Positions 33,211 through 42,021 of a stretch of 64,000 bases of DNA are shown here, piece after piece; within the stretch, counting starts at the first letter, position 1, and every line of letters begins with the position of its first letter. The DNA lies in NCBI RefSeq assembly GCF_001613065.1, contig NZ_BDBQ01000078.1, positions 24,681-88,680 on the forward strand. The letters are read 5' to 3'. The DNA comes from Nocardia miyunensis NBRC 108239. GTDB lineage: Bacteria; Actinomycetota; Actinomycetes; Mycobacteriales; Mycobacteriaceae. Under the pieces are notes generated by a model. That model saw only the letters and a program-made list of their open reading frames with translations, had not been told where the DNA came from and made no database searches. The position numbers were made by a program, and so were the translations under genes.

Positions 33211-33654
33211 TCAGTTCGCCTTTCGTCTCTGGCCGATGAGTGCGAGCGAATGCTGCGCCCGAGCGGCGTGGCCGTCAGTTGCCGCGCACCGCCGGATTGC
33301 GATCGCCACAGAGGTTTTCGCCCTGTCAGCTCGCTGTCCGGGTGATGTATGTGCCTGACCGAATGCCATGGAGGCAGCGCCTGGTTCGAGCGCGGACACC
33401 GCCGGATATCGTCTGTCGCTGCGTGAGGTGCGGTGCCGGATCACGGTGCGGGCCAGAAGATCGGCGATTGCGGCTCGCGTCCCGGATGATGCGGCCGACC
33501 TGATGAGCATGGCCCGTTCACGCGGTGTCTCGGTGGCACCGAGAGCCGTCGCTTCCGTTGCCGGGAATCGCCGGTACGCCGCGCTCGACAGCGATGGTTC
33601 GCCGAGCACTGTGCGTCGGTGCCCGATCGCCTGTGCGGATATGAATTTCGCCAT
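33211..33654 (-). CDS. Unknown protein inside the ABC transporter operon
   Basis: 147 residues: ATG at 33654, three bases after the ATPase stop, and TGA two bases before the permease ATG. This exact fit between two genes argues for translation. Composition is odd: rich in Ala, Arg, Ser and Thr, no hydrophobic segment, no recognised motif (begins AKFISAQAIGHRRTVLGEPS, ends ARAQHSLALIGQRRKAN). It might be a small accessory protein, or a degraded insertion that has kept an open frame. No homologue is known to me. Confidence 0.4.
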   Translation of the reverse strand: MAKFISAQAIGHRRTVLGEPSLSSAAYRRFPATEATALGATETPRERAMLIRSAASSGTRAAIADLLARTVIRHRTSRSDRRYPAVSALEPGAASMAFGQAHTSPGQRADRAKTSVAIAIRRCAATDGHAARAQHSLALIGQRRKAN

Positions 33655-33656
33655 GG

Positions 33657-35861
33657 TCAGTTCGTTTTCCGTTCGATGCAGGCGACCTGGTGAGGGCTGC
33701 CGGGACGGCCTTCCAGGCGGATGGCCAAGGCGGGGTCGGCGCAGGTAGGGGTGGCGAGGGGACAGCGAGGGTGGAAGCCGCAGCCGGTGGGCGGGTGCAA
33801 TGGGCTTACGGCTTCCCCGGTGGGGATGGCGGGAGTGGCGCCGATATCGGGAACCGACGCGATCAGGGCGGCGGTGTAGGGGTGGACGGGGGCGGTGACC
33901 ACCCGGTCGGCGGGACCGATTTCGACCACCTGGCCCAGGTGCATGACGGCGATGCGGTCGGCGATCACCCGGGCCACCGACAGGTCGTGAGTCACGAATA
34001 CCACCGACATGTCCAGGGCCGCACGTAGTTCGGAGATCAGGTTGAGCACCGACGCGGCGAGCGAGACATCCAGCGCACTGGTCGGCTCGTCGCACAGCAG
34101 CACCGCGGGGGGCACCACGGTCGCGCGTGCCAACGACACCCGCTGGCGCTGACCGCCGGACAGTCGCGCCGCCCGGGATTTCGCGATATCTGCGGGCAGC
34201 CCGACTCGTCCGAGGGCGGTAGCGACCGCGTCTCGGCGCTGGGTACGAGTCATGCCGGTGCCACGCAGACGTTCGGCGATCTGCTCGCCCACCGGCAGCC
34301 ATGGCGTGAGCGATGCGCCCGCGTCCTGGAACACCATCTGCGGATGCCCCGCCAACGTTACCGACCCGCTGGTGGCCTGCTCCAGCCCCGCCATCACCCG
34401 CAATAGCGTCGACTTCCCGCACCCGCTCTCACCGACGATAGCGAGGGACTCCCCGGACCTGACCGTCACCGACACGCGCCGCAGCGCTTGCAGCCCAGCC
34501 CGCCGCCCCACCCCACCGACCGTGAACGTCTTGGTCACATCGTGCACCGACACCACCGCCGGTTCGACCGAATCTACTTGCTCCCCAACCACATCCGCAG
34601 TCGCCGCGACGATGCCGGCGCCGTCCGCGCCCGGCCTGCCGGGCGCTGACTCCCCGCCACCGACATCCATCACCGAACTCTCGGCGCCCGCCGAGCGTGC
34701 TGCGGCCGTCGACATGGATCTTGCCGCGTCCTCCCCGACCGAAACCGCAGCTGCCACTGAGGCGATGTCTGAAGCGGGTGTCGAGGCCGAGGACTCGGGC
34801 TCGGTGTGGTGGTCGGATGACCGATCGCCGGGCGCGGCCGCGGCCAGGTGCGGCCGAGTGGCCGAATCATGCTGTGGGATCACAGGTTCCGTGAAGGGTG
34901 CCGGGATTGGGCAGGCGCTGGTGCGGGTGGGGGTGATCGGGAGGGGATCGGGTGGGGTGTGGTCGCAGTCGGGTGTGGCGCGGTCGCAGCGGGGGGCGAA
35001 GGCGCAGCCGGGCAGAGGGGAGGCGGGGACCGCGCCGGGGAGGGTCGGAAGAGGGGAGATGCGGGGGGTGTCCAGAGTGAGGCGGGAGCGGAGCAGGCCG
35101 ATCGTGTAAGGGTGCGCAGGGGTGGCGAGAACCTCAGCGGTGAGGCCGATCTCAGCGATGCGGCCGGCGTAGAGGACGGCGATGCGATCGGCGATCTGGC
35201 CGGCCACGCCCAGATCGTGGGTGATCAGCAGGATGCTGGTGCCCATGGTGTCGCAGATGCGGCGCAGCAGGGCCAGCACCTGCGCCTGCACGGTGACGTC
35301 CAGCGCGGTGGTCGGCTCGTCCGCGATGATCAGGTCCGGGTCGCCCGCCACCGCCATCGCGATCATCACCCGCTGGCGCAGCCCACCGGACAGCTCATGC
35401 GGATAGCTGCGCATGCGGCGGCGCGGTTCCGGCACACCGGCCGCCGCGAGCAGCCGCTCGCCCTCCTCCGCGCTGCCGGCCGCCTCGATCACCTGGGCAC
35501 CGATCCGCATGGTCGGGTTGAGGGAGGTCATCGGATCCTGGAACACCGCACCCAGATGCAATCGGCGCACCCTCCGCAGAACGCGAGGATCATTGCCGCG
35601 CATGTCCGCTCCGGCCACCTCGACCGTGCCGTCGACGGTGGCGGTGCGTGGCAGCAACCCGAGCAGCGCCATACCGAGCACACTCTTGCCCGAACCGGAT
35701 TCGCCGACCAGCCCGAGGATTTCGCCGCGCGGTACGGCCAGCGATACCCCGCGCAGCGCGTGGATGTCCCGGCCGTCGCGCCGGAAGGCCACGCGGAGCC
35801 CGGCGATCTCGGCGGCGGAAGTCCCGGGCGCCGAAGTGGTTTCGGCTGTCGCAGTGCTCAT
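33657..35861 (-). CDS. ABC transporter ATP-binding protein with two fused ATPase domains (DppD-DppF type)
   Basis: 734 residues, two complete nucleotide-binding domains. First: GLVGESGSGKSVLGMALLGL Walker A, LSGGLRQRVMIAMAV signature, DLIIADEPTTALDVT Walker B, ITHDLGV, then the Cys-rich oligopeptide-type end (GCAFAPRCDRATPDC). Second: AIVGESGCGKSTLLRVMAGL, LSGGQRQRVSLARA, AVLLCDEPTSALDVS, VTHDLSV and GCGFHPRCPLATPTC. A low-complexity Ala/Ser/Asp linker of about 110 residues joins them. The two Cys clusters probably bind an iron-sulfur cluster, as in other Dpp ATPases. First gene of the operon, divergent from the tetR at 36105. Confidence 0.9.
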   Translation of the reverse strand: MSTATAETTSAPGTSAAEIAGLRVAFRRDGRDIHALRGVSLAVPRGEILGLVGESGSGKSVLGMALLGLLPRTATVDGTVEVAGADMRGNDPRVLRRVRRLHLGAVFQDPMTSLNPTMRIGAQVIEAAGSAEEGERLLAAAGVPEPRRRMRSYPHELSGGLRQRVMIAMAVAGDPDLIIADEPTTALDVTVQAQVLALLRRICDTMGTSILLITHDLGVAGQIADRIAVLYAGRIAEIGLTAEVLATPAHPYTIGLLRSRLTLDTPRISPLPTLPGAVPASPLPGCAFAPRCDRATPDCDHTPPDPLPITPTRTSACPIPAPFTEPVIPQHDSATRPHLAAAAPGDRSSDHHTEPESSASTPASDIASVAAAVSVGEDAARSMSTAAARSAGAESSVMDVGGGESAPGRPGADGAGIVAATADVVGEQVDSVEPAVVSVHDVTKTFTVGGVGRRAGLQALRRVSVTVRSGESLAIVGESGCGKSTLLRVMAGLEQATSGSVTLAGHPQMVFQDAGASLTPWLPVGEQIAERLRGTGMTRTQRRDAVATALGRVGLPADIAKSRAARLSGGQRQRVSLARATVVPPAVLLCDEPTSALDVSLAASVLNLISELRAALDMSVVFVTHDLSVARVIADRIAVMHLGQVVEIGPADRVVTAPVHPYTAALIASVPDIGATPAIPTGEAVSPLHPPTGCGFHPRCPLATPTCADPALAIRLEGRPGSPHQVACIERKTN

Positions 35862-35908
35862 CTCGTGCTCCGGCTGGCGATCGGTGGTGGCGGCGAGTTC
35901 CGCTCACC

Positions 35909-35922
35909 CTGTCGATTGACAG
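35909..35922. promoter_or_regulatory. Putative TetR operator, copy 1
   Basis: CTGTC-GATT-GACAG is a perfect 5-bp inverted repeat 48 bp upstream of the ABC ATPase start. It matches the second copy at 36004 in 12 of 14 positions. Confidence 0.55.
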
Positions 35923-36003
35923 TTTTTCCCGCCATGTGTCGGATTCGATGACGCTGGAGTGTCGATCACACTTCGCTCGGTAACTTCTTGTTTGCCAATG
36001 TTT

Positions 36004-36017
36004 CTATCGAGTGACAG
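36004..36017. promoter_or_regulatory. Putative TetR operator, copy 2
   Basis: CTATCGAGTGACAG, embedded in TTTCT...ACAGAAA so that the dyad extends outward. It lies 88 bp upstream of tetR in the same divergent promoter region. Confidence 0.55.
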
Positions 36018-36104
36018 AAATTCGTGAGCGCGTGATTCGGGCAGCTCAGCCGGGCACGCGCCACCACCGCCCGGTTAGGTTGATGCCATGACGCAGGTGC
36101 TGAC

Positions 36105-36773
36105 ATGAAACAGGTGGGTCCCGGGCGACCGCGCCTGGAGCAGCGGCGTCGCCGGGGGCAGACGGCGCGGGCCGAGATCCTCGACGCGGCTGCGGAACTG
36201 TTCACCGCCAACGGATACGGCAACACCTCCACCCGTGCGGTGGCCGACGCGGTCGGCATCCGGCAGGCATCGCTTTACCACCACTTCGCCGCCAAGGACG
36301 ACATCCTCGAGGCACTGCTGGCCGACACCATCGCCATTCCGCTGCTGCTCTCGCAGCGGCTGCTGGCCAGCGGTGGTCCGGCCGCGCCTCGGCTGTACGC
36401 GCTGGCCTGGTACGACGTATGGCAGCTGTGCACCAGCCGCTGGAATGTGGCGGCGCTGTACGTGCTGCCGGAACTGCGCACCGAGCGGTTCGCGGGCTTT
36501 CGCCTGCGTCGCGACGAATTGCGCAGGCACTACCGGACATTGGCAGCGGCGGTGGTAATCGAAGTAGGCTCGGGCGGGGTGCCGGTCGCGGTGGACCTGC
36601 CGTTCCGGCTGGTCGAGACGGTGATCAACGTCCGATCCGACGACGGCGCTGACCCCGCGTCCGCAGTACACGAGGTCCCCGAGGGTGCACTGCGCATGCT
36701 CGGCTGGCCCGATCCGGCGAGCGTGCGTGCCGCGGCCCGAGCGCTGCTTATCGACAGCGGCATCGAGTTGTGA
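36105..36773 (+). CDS. TetR/AcrR family regulator
   Basis: 222 residues. DNA-binding domain: QTARAEILDAAAELFTANGY, TSTRAVADAVGIRQASLYHH, FAAKDDILEALLADT. The ligand domain has YALAWYDVWQLCTSRWNVAA and LPFRLVETVINV. It is divergent from the importer/dioxygenase operon, and two near-identical dyads lie between, so it very likely represses that operon and itself until the imported compound or a product binds. The ligand is unknown. Confidence 0.82.
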   Translation: MKQVGPGRPRLEQRRRRGQTARAEILDAAAELFTANGYGNTSTRAVADAVGIRQASLYHHFAAKDDILEALLADTIAIPLLLSQRLLASGGPAAPRLYALAWYDVWQLCTSRWNVAALYVLPELRTERFAGFRLRRDELRRHYRTLAAAVVIEVGSGGVPVAVDLPFRLVETVINVRSDDGADPASAVHEVPEGALRMLGWPDPASVRAAARALLIDSGIEL

Positions 36774-36839
36774 CCGGTGCGTCGACTGTGAACCGTCCTG
36801 GATCCGGTTGAGACTCAGTTCAGGCCACTTCTGCCGAGG

Positions 36840-37830
36840 TGGTCTGTTGATGGTAGAGGTGTTCGTATTCGATCGGTGGCTGGTACTCGATGGTGTTAGA
36901 CGGATAGGTCGGTGAACTTCGGAAAGTATTGGCGCAGAAGACCATTCGTGTTTTCGTTGATTCCGCGCTGCCAGGGCGAGTGCGGATCGCGGAAGTAGAT
37001 GTCCAAGTCGATCGCGGCGGCGATCTGGACGTGGTTGGCCATTTCCTGGCCTTGGTCCCGGGTCAGTGTCCGGGCGCAGGGCGCGCGGCAGCCTGGCCAT
37101 CGCGATGGTCAGTGCTTTCTGGACGTCCAGGGCCTTGTGGGTGTGCGGCAAATCCAGCATGACGAACCCGGATGCGCGCTCGACCAGCGTGCCGATGGCC
37201 GAACCGTTGGCTGTTCCGGTGATGAGGTCGCCTTCCCAGTGTCCAGGTACCGCCCGGTCTTCGACCTCGACGGGCCGTTCGCGGATTGAGACCATACCGG
37301 CGAGTCGACTGCGGCGTTACCGGGTTTGCGGCGTGGCCTACGCAGGCTGCGACCGGTCCGCAAGCATTGTGCCGGTTCGTGTTCGAGTGCGCTTCGGCCT
37401 CGAATATAGAGCGCTGATAGATCGTCTCGTGGGACACGCGCATCTGGGGATCGTCGGGGAACTCGATCGGCAGTCGCCTGCTGACCTGTTCGGGACTCCG
37501 TTTGACCTGCAAATGTTGCTCAACATAGTCGCCCAATCGGGTATTACTCTGCAGCAGTGGGACTTTAGGTCGAACGCTCGCTTGTCTGCCAGGGCCTGGG
37601 CCACCGTCGCCCGATATCCGGTCTTGGGCCGGCGCGTGCCACGGGCAAGCTCGCGGCTGATAGTCGAGGGCGCCCGTCCGAGTGCTCGGGCGGGAGCTTC
37701 CCTGCGCCTGATCCTCGCAGCGAAGCCGACTGAATCTGCTGCTCGAGCTCGGCCACCAACCGATCCCGCTCGCGTCGCGCGATCTCGATCAGCAAGTACC
37801 AGGTCACCGACGATCATGAGGAGCAGGCAC
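36840..37830 (-). mobile_element. IS30 family transposase remnant with several frameshifts
   Basis: Successive minus-strand frames give the whole protein in pieces: HTH (ALGRAPSTISRELARG, RATVAQALADKRAFD), RSPEQVSRRLPIEFPDDPQM with RVSHETIYQ, then VEVEDRAVPGHWEGDLITGT and FVMLDLPHTHKALDVQKALT of the DDE domain, and finally LLRQYFPKFTDLSV followed by a premature stop near 36912. At least three frame changes are needed, so it is inactive. It separates the importer operon from the deaminase cluster. Confidence 0.75.
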
Positions 37831-37869
37831 CGATCCTGAGCTTGGCCGCCTGTTACGAGTTGCCCAGGT

Positions 37870-38022
37870 AAACCCTTGTAAACACTGTGCAACGTCCGTT
37901 GGGCACCCCTCGCTCGTTTCCCTCGGGCGATACAAACTTATCGTCATGATGCTTCAATACGGTCGATTTGCTCACCGCCTACGAGAGTCACTTAGCATTA
38001 CGACGGACCCGGGAACCATGCT
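37870..38022. promoter_or_regulatory. Promoter region of the deaminase cluster
   Basis: An AT-richer leader precedes the adenine-deaminase-like gene. No perfect dyad was found. It must hold the first promoter of the nine-gene cluster. Confidence 0.35.
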
Positions 38023-39810
38023 ATGAAGCCGGCCGAGTGGGCTCCCCTCGTCGACACGGCACTGGGCCGACGACCAGCGGACCGAATACTCCAAGGCGGC
38101 TCGGTACTTTTCACGCCGACCGGTGAGATCAGGCCTGCCGATGTGGCGGTGGTGGGTGATCGAGTCGCTTTCGTCGGTGATTGTGCCGATCTCCGCAACT
38201 CCGACACAGATGTCGTCGATGTCACCGGCGCATTTCTGCTGCCTGGTTTCATCGACGGCCACCTCCATCCGGAGAACAGCCGACTAGCACCGCATGCGGT
38301 CGCCGAGACGCTGGTGCCGGCAGGGACCACCTCGATCGTCACCGGACTCGATCACACGGCAGCCGCTGGCGGCATCGACGGAGTTCGCCGTGCCCTCGAC
38401 ATGTTCGCCGCTACGCATCTCAATGTCCTATGGGCCTCACCGTTCCGCCTCCCCTATACCGTGCCCGCGGCATCGACACCCGAACCGTGGGGTATCGAGC
38501 AGCAGCAAACCGCGATGGCCTGGCCGGAGTGCGTGGGCGTCTGGGAACTCTGCCCCGGGTTCGTCGAGCAGCACGATGCGGTCACGACGGCCGCCATCGC
38601 CGAGGCGGCCCGGCGCAATCTGGGCATCTACGGCTCGGTCCCCTGCGCCGACCGAGACCTGCGTGTGGTCGCCGCCCATGTCGCGGCCGGCCTGAGCGTC
38701 GACCATGAGGCCTTCGATATCGAGGAACTCCGTGCGAAACTTCGGCTCGGGCTCTATGCGCTGTTGCGCGACTCTCCAGTCGAGCCCTTCCTGCCGATCT
38801 TGATCGGTCTGGTCACGGACGACCCCCAGCTCTCCCACTCGATCGGATTCTGCACCGACGAGTTCGCCGCTGCCGATGTCATGCTGCGAGGCCACGTGAA
38901 CCGTCTCGTCCGTGACGCAGTGGCACTCGGCCTTCCGGCGCGCACGGCCGCCCAGATGGCGACGATCAACACCGCGCGCATGTATCGGGTCGACGACCGT
39001 GTGGGAAGCATCGCGCCCGGGCGACGGGCCGACATCCTGGTGTGTGACGACCTGACCGAGTTCGTGCCACGGATGGTCTTCGCTCAGGGGAGGTTGGCCG
39101 CTCGCGACGGGGTTTACCTCGGCGACGAGGAGGACCCACCGCGCAGCGCGCAATCCGTGACAGCCGTGCCGTTCGAACGACCGGTGATCACGAGCGATGA
39201 CGTCACCATCGGGGCGACGGTCGACGGCGACATCCCGGCGCTGGTGATCGAGCTGACCGACAACGCATTCCACCGCAAAGCCAGCACGATCACGGTTCCC
39301 GTGCGGGGCGGGACCGTGCGCGTCGACAAGGCGGACGACCTGTGCATCGCGGCCTATGTGGTACGCAAGCCGCGAGACCGGCGGCCACCGGGACTGGGGC
39401 TCGTCACCGGCTTCGGACTAACCTCCGGCGCGATCGCGACGTCGTGTTCTCCCGATGACGAGAACATCCTGTGCGTGGGCCGCACTCCGGCCGACGTGGC
39501 GCTGGCGATCAACACCGTGATTCGCCACGGCGGCGGCGACGTGGTGGTCGATCAGGGCGAAGTCGTGCATCTCCTGCCGCTCCCCGTCGAAGGAATCATG
39601 TCCGCGCTTTCCCTTGCGGAGTACCTGGATGCCGAGGCGCGGCTGGAGAATGCGGCCCGCCGCCTCGGATGCCGGGTCGAGCACCCCATGATGGTCCTGG
39701 GCATCCTGGGCATCACCGGCACTCCCGAGATCGGTCTCTCCGAATACGGCGTCGTCGACTACTCGAAGCGGGCAGTCGTCCCACTCTTCGCCTCTCCGGT
39801 CCACCCATAA
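38023..39810 (+). CDS. Adenine deaminase family amidohydrolase
   Basis: 595 residues, normal for AdeC. N-terminal metal motif PGFIDGHLHPENSRLAP with His80 and His82 (adenine deaminases have H-x-H-x-E-S), GTTSIVTGLDHTAA, SVDHEAFD, SHSIGFCTDEFAAADVMLRG and MATINTARMYRVDDRVGSIA with PGRRADILV, then the AdeC C-terminal domain (GLGLVTGFGLTSGAIATSCS, PMMVLGILGITGTPEIGLSE). It would hydrolyse an exocyclic amino group of a purine-like ring. Some motifs are drifted (HPENSR instead of HIESS; FCTDEF instead of TDD), so the substrate may not be adenine. First gene of the cluster; adenosine-deaminase-like gene follows after 14 bases. Confidence 0.8.
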   Translation: MKPAEWAPLVDTALGRRPADRILQGGSVLFTPTGEIRPADVAVVGDRVAFVGDCADLRNSDTDVVDVTGAFLLPGFIDGHLHPENSRLAPHAVAETLVPAGTTSIVTGLDHTAAAGGIDGVRRALDMFAATHLNVLWASPFRLPYTVPAASTPEPWGIEQQQTAMAWPECVGVWELCPGFVEQHDAVTTAAIAEAARRNLGIYGSVPCADRDLRVVAAHVAAGLSVDHEAFDIEELRAKLRLGLYALLRDSPVEPFLPILIGLVTDDPQLSHSIGFCTDEFAAADVMLRGHVNRLVRDAVALGLPARTAAQMATINTARMYRVDDRVGSIAPGRRADILVCDDLTEFVPRMVFAQGRLAARDGVYLGDEEDPPRSAQSVTAVPFERPVITSDDVTIGATVDGDIPALVIELTDNAFHRKASTITVPVRGGTVRVDKADDLCIAAYVVRKPRDRRPPGLGLVTGFGLTSGAIATSCSPDDENILCVGRTPADVALAINTVIRHGGGDVVVDQGEVVHLLPLPVEGIMSALSLAEYLDAEARLENAARRLGCRVEHPMMVLGILGITGTPEIGLSEYGVVDYSKRAVVPLFASPVHP

Positions 39811-39824
39811 CAGAAAAGGCCCAC

Positions 39825-40889
39825 ATGAACACCGTTCCCTCCATAGCCACCCTGGCGCTACAGGTGCCCAAGGTGGATGTGCACTGCCACCTGAACGGCT
39901 GCGTCAGCCCCACCGCGCTCCTCGAACTGGCGAGACAGCGTGGGCGTCACATCGACGAGCCGGCCGTGCGAGATGCCTTCGACCTCGTGTCGGCCACCGA
40001 CGACGACCGCGAGCCCAAGTTCTTCCGCGGCCTCGACCTCGTGGCCGGCATGTTGCGATCCCCCGATGACCTGGAATTCGTCGTGCAGGCCTTCGCACGT
40101 GAAAGCCACGCTGCCGGGCTTCGATACGTCGAGATGTTCGTCAACCCCACCGCGCTCATGCGCACGGGAATGTCCTTCGTCCAGGTCCGTGACGGACTCG
40201 TCGCCGGGGCGCGCGCCGCGGCAGCCGACTCGGGTGTGACGATCCGTTTCATCGCCTGCTTTCTGAGAGAAGAGCCGACCGACTACGCAGAGGCGATGCT
40301 CGACGAACTCCTGCGACACCGTTGCGACGAGTTCATCGGCGTAGGCCTCGACGGACCGGAGTACCTCCCGATCTCCGGCCACGATCGCTTCATCGACGTC
40401 TTCCGCCGCGCCGGCGCGGCGGGGTTCAAGCGCACCGCACACCTGACGGAAACCTCTCCACGCGATCTGATCACCTGTCTTGATCACCTCGGGTGCGACC
40501 GCATCGATCATGGCTACCCCGTGGCGCAAGATCCTGAGATGATGGCGCGGCTGCGTGACTCCGGCGTGCCTGTGACGTGCTGCCTGACCATCACGCGCGA
40601 TATCCTCGGCCCGCTGGACGCCCGCTACCTCGCGCCGGCGACCCACCCCGCCACACTGCTGATGAATGCGGGCATCCCGGTGACACTCGGGACCGACGAT
40701 CCGTCATTCGTGCGTTCGGATATCGGCCGGGAGTATCTGCTGGCCGCGCAGTGGTACGGATGGAGCTTCGCCGACCTCAGCGCTATGTCGCTCCGCGGCA
40801 TCGAGGCGACGTGGCTCGATACCGTCGACCAACGCGGGCTCCGTCGCAGTTTCGAAGAGGAACTCCGCCTCTTGCACTCGGCATCGTGA
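39825..40889 (+). CDS. Adenosine deaminase-like protein (divergent), copy 1
   Basis: 354 residues from the ATG at 39825 (AAAGG upstream). Amidohydrolase barrel with VDVHCHLNG (His20, His22 as zinc ligands), FKRTAHLTET (His206; canonical HAGE appears here as HLTE, so the glutamate is kept), DRIDHGYPV (His229) and PVTLGTDDPSFV (Asp291, Asp292). All zinc ligands appear present. The replacement of Ala-Gly by Leu-Thr narrows the pocket near the ribose/base, suggesting a substrate other than adenosine. It shares the cluster with a second, differently drifted copy at 45845. Confidence 0.8.
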   Translation: MNTVPSIATLALQVPKVDVHCHLNGCVSPTALLELARQRGRHIDEPAVRDAFDLVSATDDDREPKFFRGLDLVAGMLRSPDDLEFVVQAFARESHAAGLRYVEMFVNPTALMRTGMSFVQVRDGLVAGARAAAADSGVTIRFIACFLREEPTDYAEAMLDELLRHRCDEFIGVGLDGPEYLPISGHDRFIDVFRRAGAAGFKRTAHLTETSPRDLITCLDHLGCDRIDHGYPVAQDPEMMARLRDSGVPVTCCLTITRDILGPLDARYLAPATHPATLLMNAGIPVTLGTDDPSFVRSDIGREYLLAAQWYGWSFADLSAMSLRGIEATWLDTVDQRGLRRSFEEELRLLHSAS

Positions 40890-40912
40890 AGTATTCGGAC
40901 ATAGGGAGCGAT

Positions 40913-41866
40913 ATGGAATCGGCGCGGCCCGATACAACGTTCACCGGATCCGGCATCCGCATCGACGAGATCGACCGCAAACTGCTGCAGTCACTGGAGC
41001 GAGAGGGACGAGCCACGGTCAAGGGCCTTGCCGAGGAGCATGGCCTTTCCCGTGCGACCATCCATTCCCGCATGCGCGCGCTCGCGGAAAGGGACGTCTT
41101 CAAGGTTCTCGGGCTGGTGAATCCGGATTACCTGGGTAGGCCAGCAGTAATCGTGTTCTTCATCAAGGTGCTGTCCGATGCGGCACAAGTGCTCGAGGAT
41201 GTCTGGGCCCTGCCCGAGATCTCCTGGGCGGGGGCCATGACCGACGCGATCACTGTGCTTGCGCAAGGCTCGTTCGCCAATCTGGCCGAAGCCGCCGAGT
41301 TCACCAACACACGGCTTCGTGCGCACCCGACAGTCGACGAGGTCGACCCGCACGTTCTCACCGAAGTCCTCAATCCAGCTCGTACGGGCCAGCGTAAGAA
41401 ACCGGCCTGGTACACCGCTGCACGCAACGAGCCGCTGGATCCGGTCGATCTCGCGATCGCGCAGATACTCCAGCGCGACGGGCGAACCCCATTCGCGCAA
41501 TTGGCCGAAGCTGCCGGACTTTCCGTCGCGGCCACACGGCAACGCGCCGTCAAACTCATGGAGTCGGGCATCGTCCAGATCCGCACCATCATCGACCCGG
41601 CCGCGCTCGGTCGGCAGAGCCTCGGCATCGTCTGCATCAAGCTGCGAGGCAGCGCCACAACCGTGATGCATCAGCTGGCCGATATGGCGGATGTGCACTA
41701 CGTCGACCAGACCCTCGGCACCTACCCCATTCTGTCGGAATTCCACAGCCGGACCCTTGCCGATCTGGAGCAACGACGCCGCGAGATCGACCTGCTGCCC
41801 GACGTGCGATCCACTCGCCTACTTCTGCTGCAGAAGACGACGACCTACGGAGGCAACTGGGTCTGA
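40913..41866 (+). CDS. AsnC/Lrp family regulator, tandem
   Basis: 317 residues from the ATG at 40913 (GGGAG before it; an alternative GTG at 40886 would overlap the preceding stop). It is a duplication: helix-turn-helix (IDRKLLQSLEREGRATVKGL, EHGLSRATIHSRMRAL) plus RAM-like sensor domain, then a second helix-turn-helix (LAIAQILQRDGRTPFAQLAE, AAGLSVAATRQRAVKLME) plus second sensor domain. Tandem Lrp proteins of this length are usual in actinobacteria. Located inside the cluster between the deaminases and the importer, it probably senses the imported compound and acts on the dyad at 41979-42001. Confidence 0.85.
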   Translation: MESARPDTTFTGSGIRIDEIDRKLLQSLEREGRATVKGLAEEHGLSRATIHSRMRALAERDVFKVLGLVNPDYLGRPAVIVFFIKVLSDAAQVLEDVWALPEISWAGAMTDAITVLAQGSFANLAEAAEFTNTRLRAHPTVDEVDPHVLTEVLNPARTGQRKKPAWYTAARNEPLDPVDLAIAQILQRDGRTPFAQLAEAAGLSVAATRQRAVKLMESGIVQIRTIIDPAALGRQSLGIVCIKLRGSATTVMHQLADMADVHYVDQTLGTYPILSEFHSRTLADLEQRRREIDLLPDVRSTRLLLLQKTTTYGGNWV

Positions 41867-41978
41867 CGAACAGGCATGACACGGGCGTAACCACATCGCA
41901 ATACTATGCAATGCCATGTAAATCATATGTGAATCAACACAATTGCACTGGATTACCGCCACATGACTAGACAGAATG

Positions 41979-42001
41979 ATTGTATGAACGCTCGATACAA
42001 T
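41979..42001. promoter_or_regulatory. Putative AsnC/Lrp operator upstream of importer genes
   Basis: ATTGTAT-N9-ATACAAT: perfect 7-bp arms in an AT-rich 150-bp leader, ending 20 bp before the substrate-binding-protein start. A second promoter for the transporter/dioxygenase part of the cluster probably lies here. Confidence 0.55.
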
Positions 42002-42021
42002 TAATCTGAAAAGGGCAAGCG

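Noticed and set aside
27103..36773. Beta-lactam biosynthetic cluster based on the IPNS-like enzyme
   Set aside because: No ACV synthetase or other biosynthetic genes; importer and hydrolase suggest uptake and breakdown instead.
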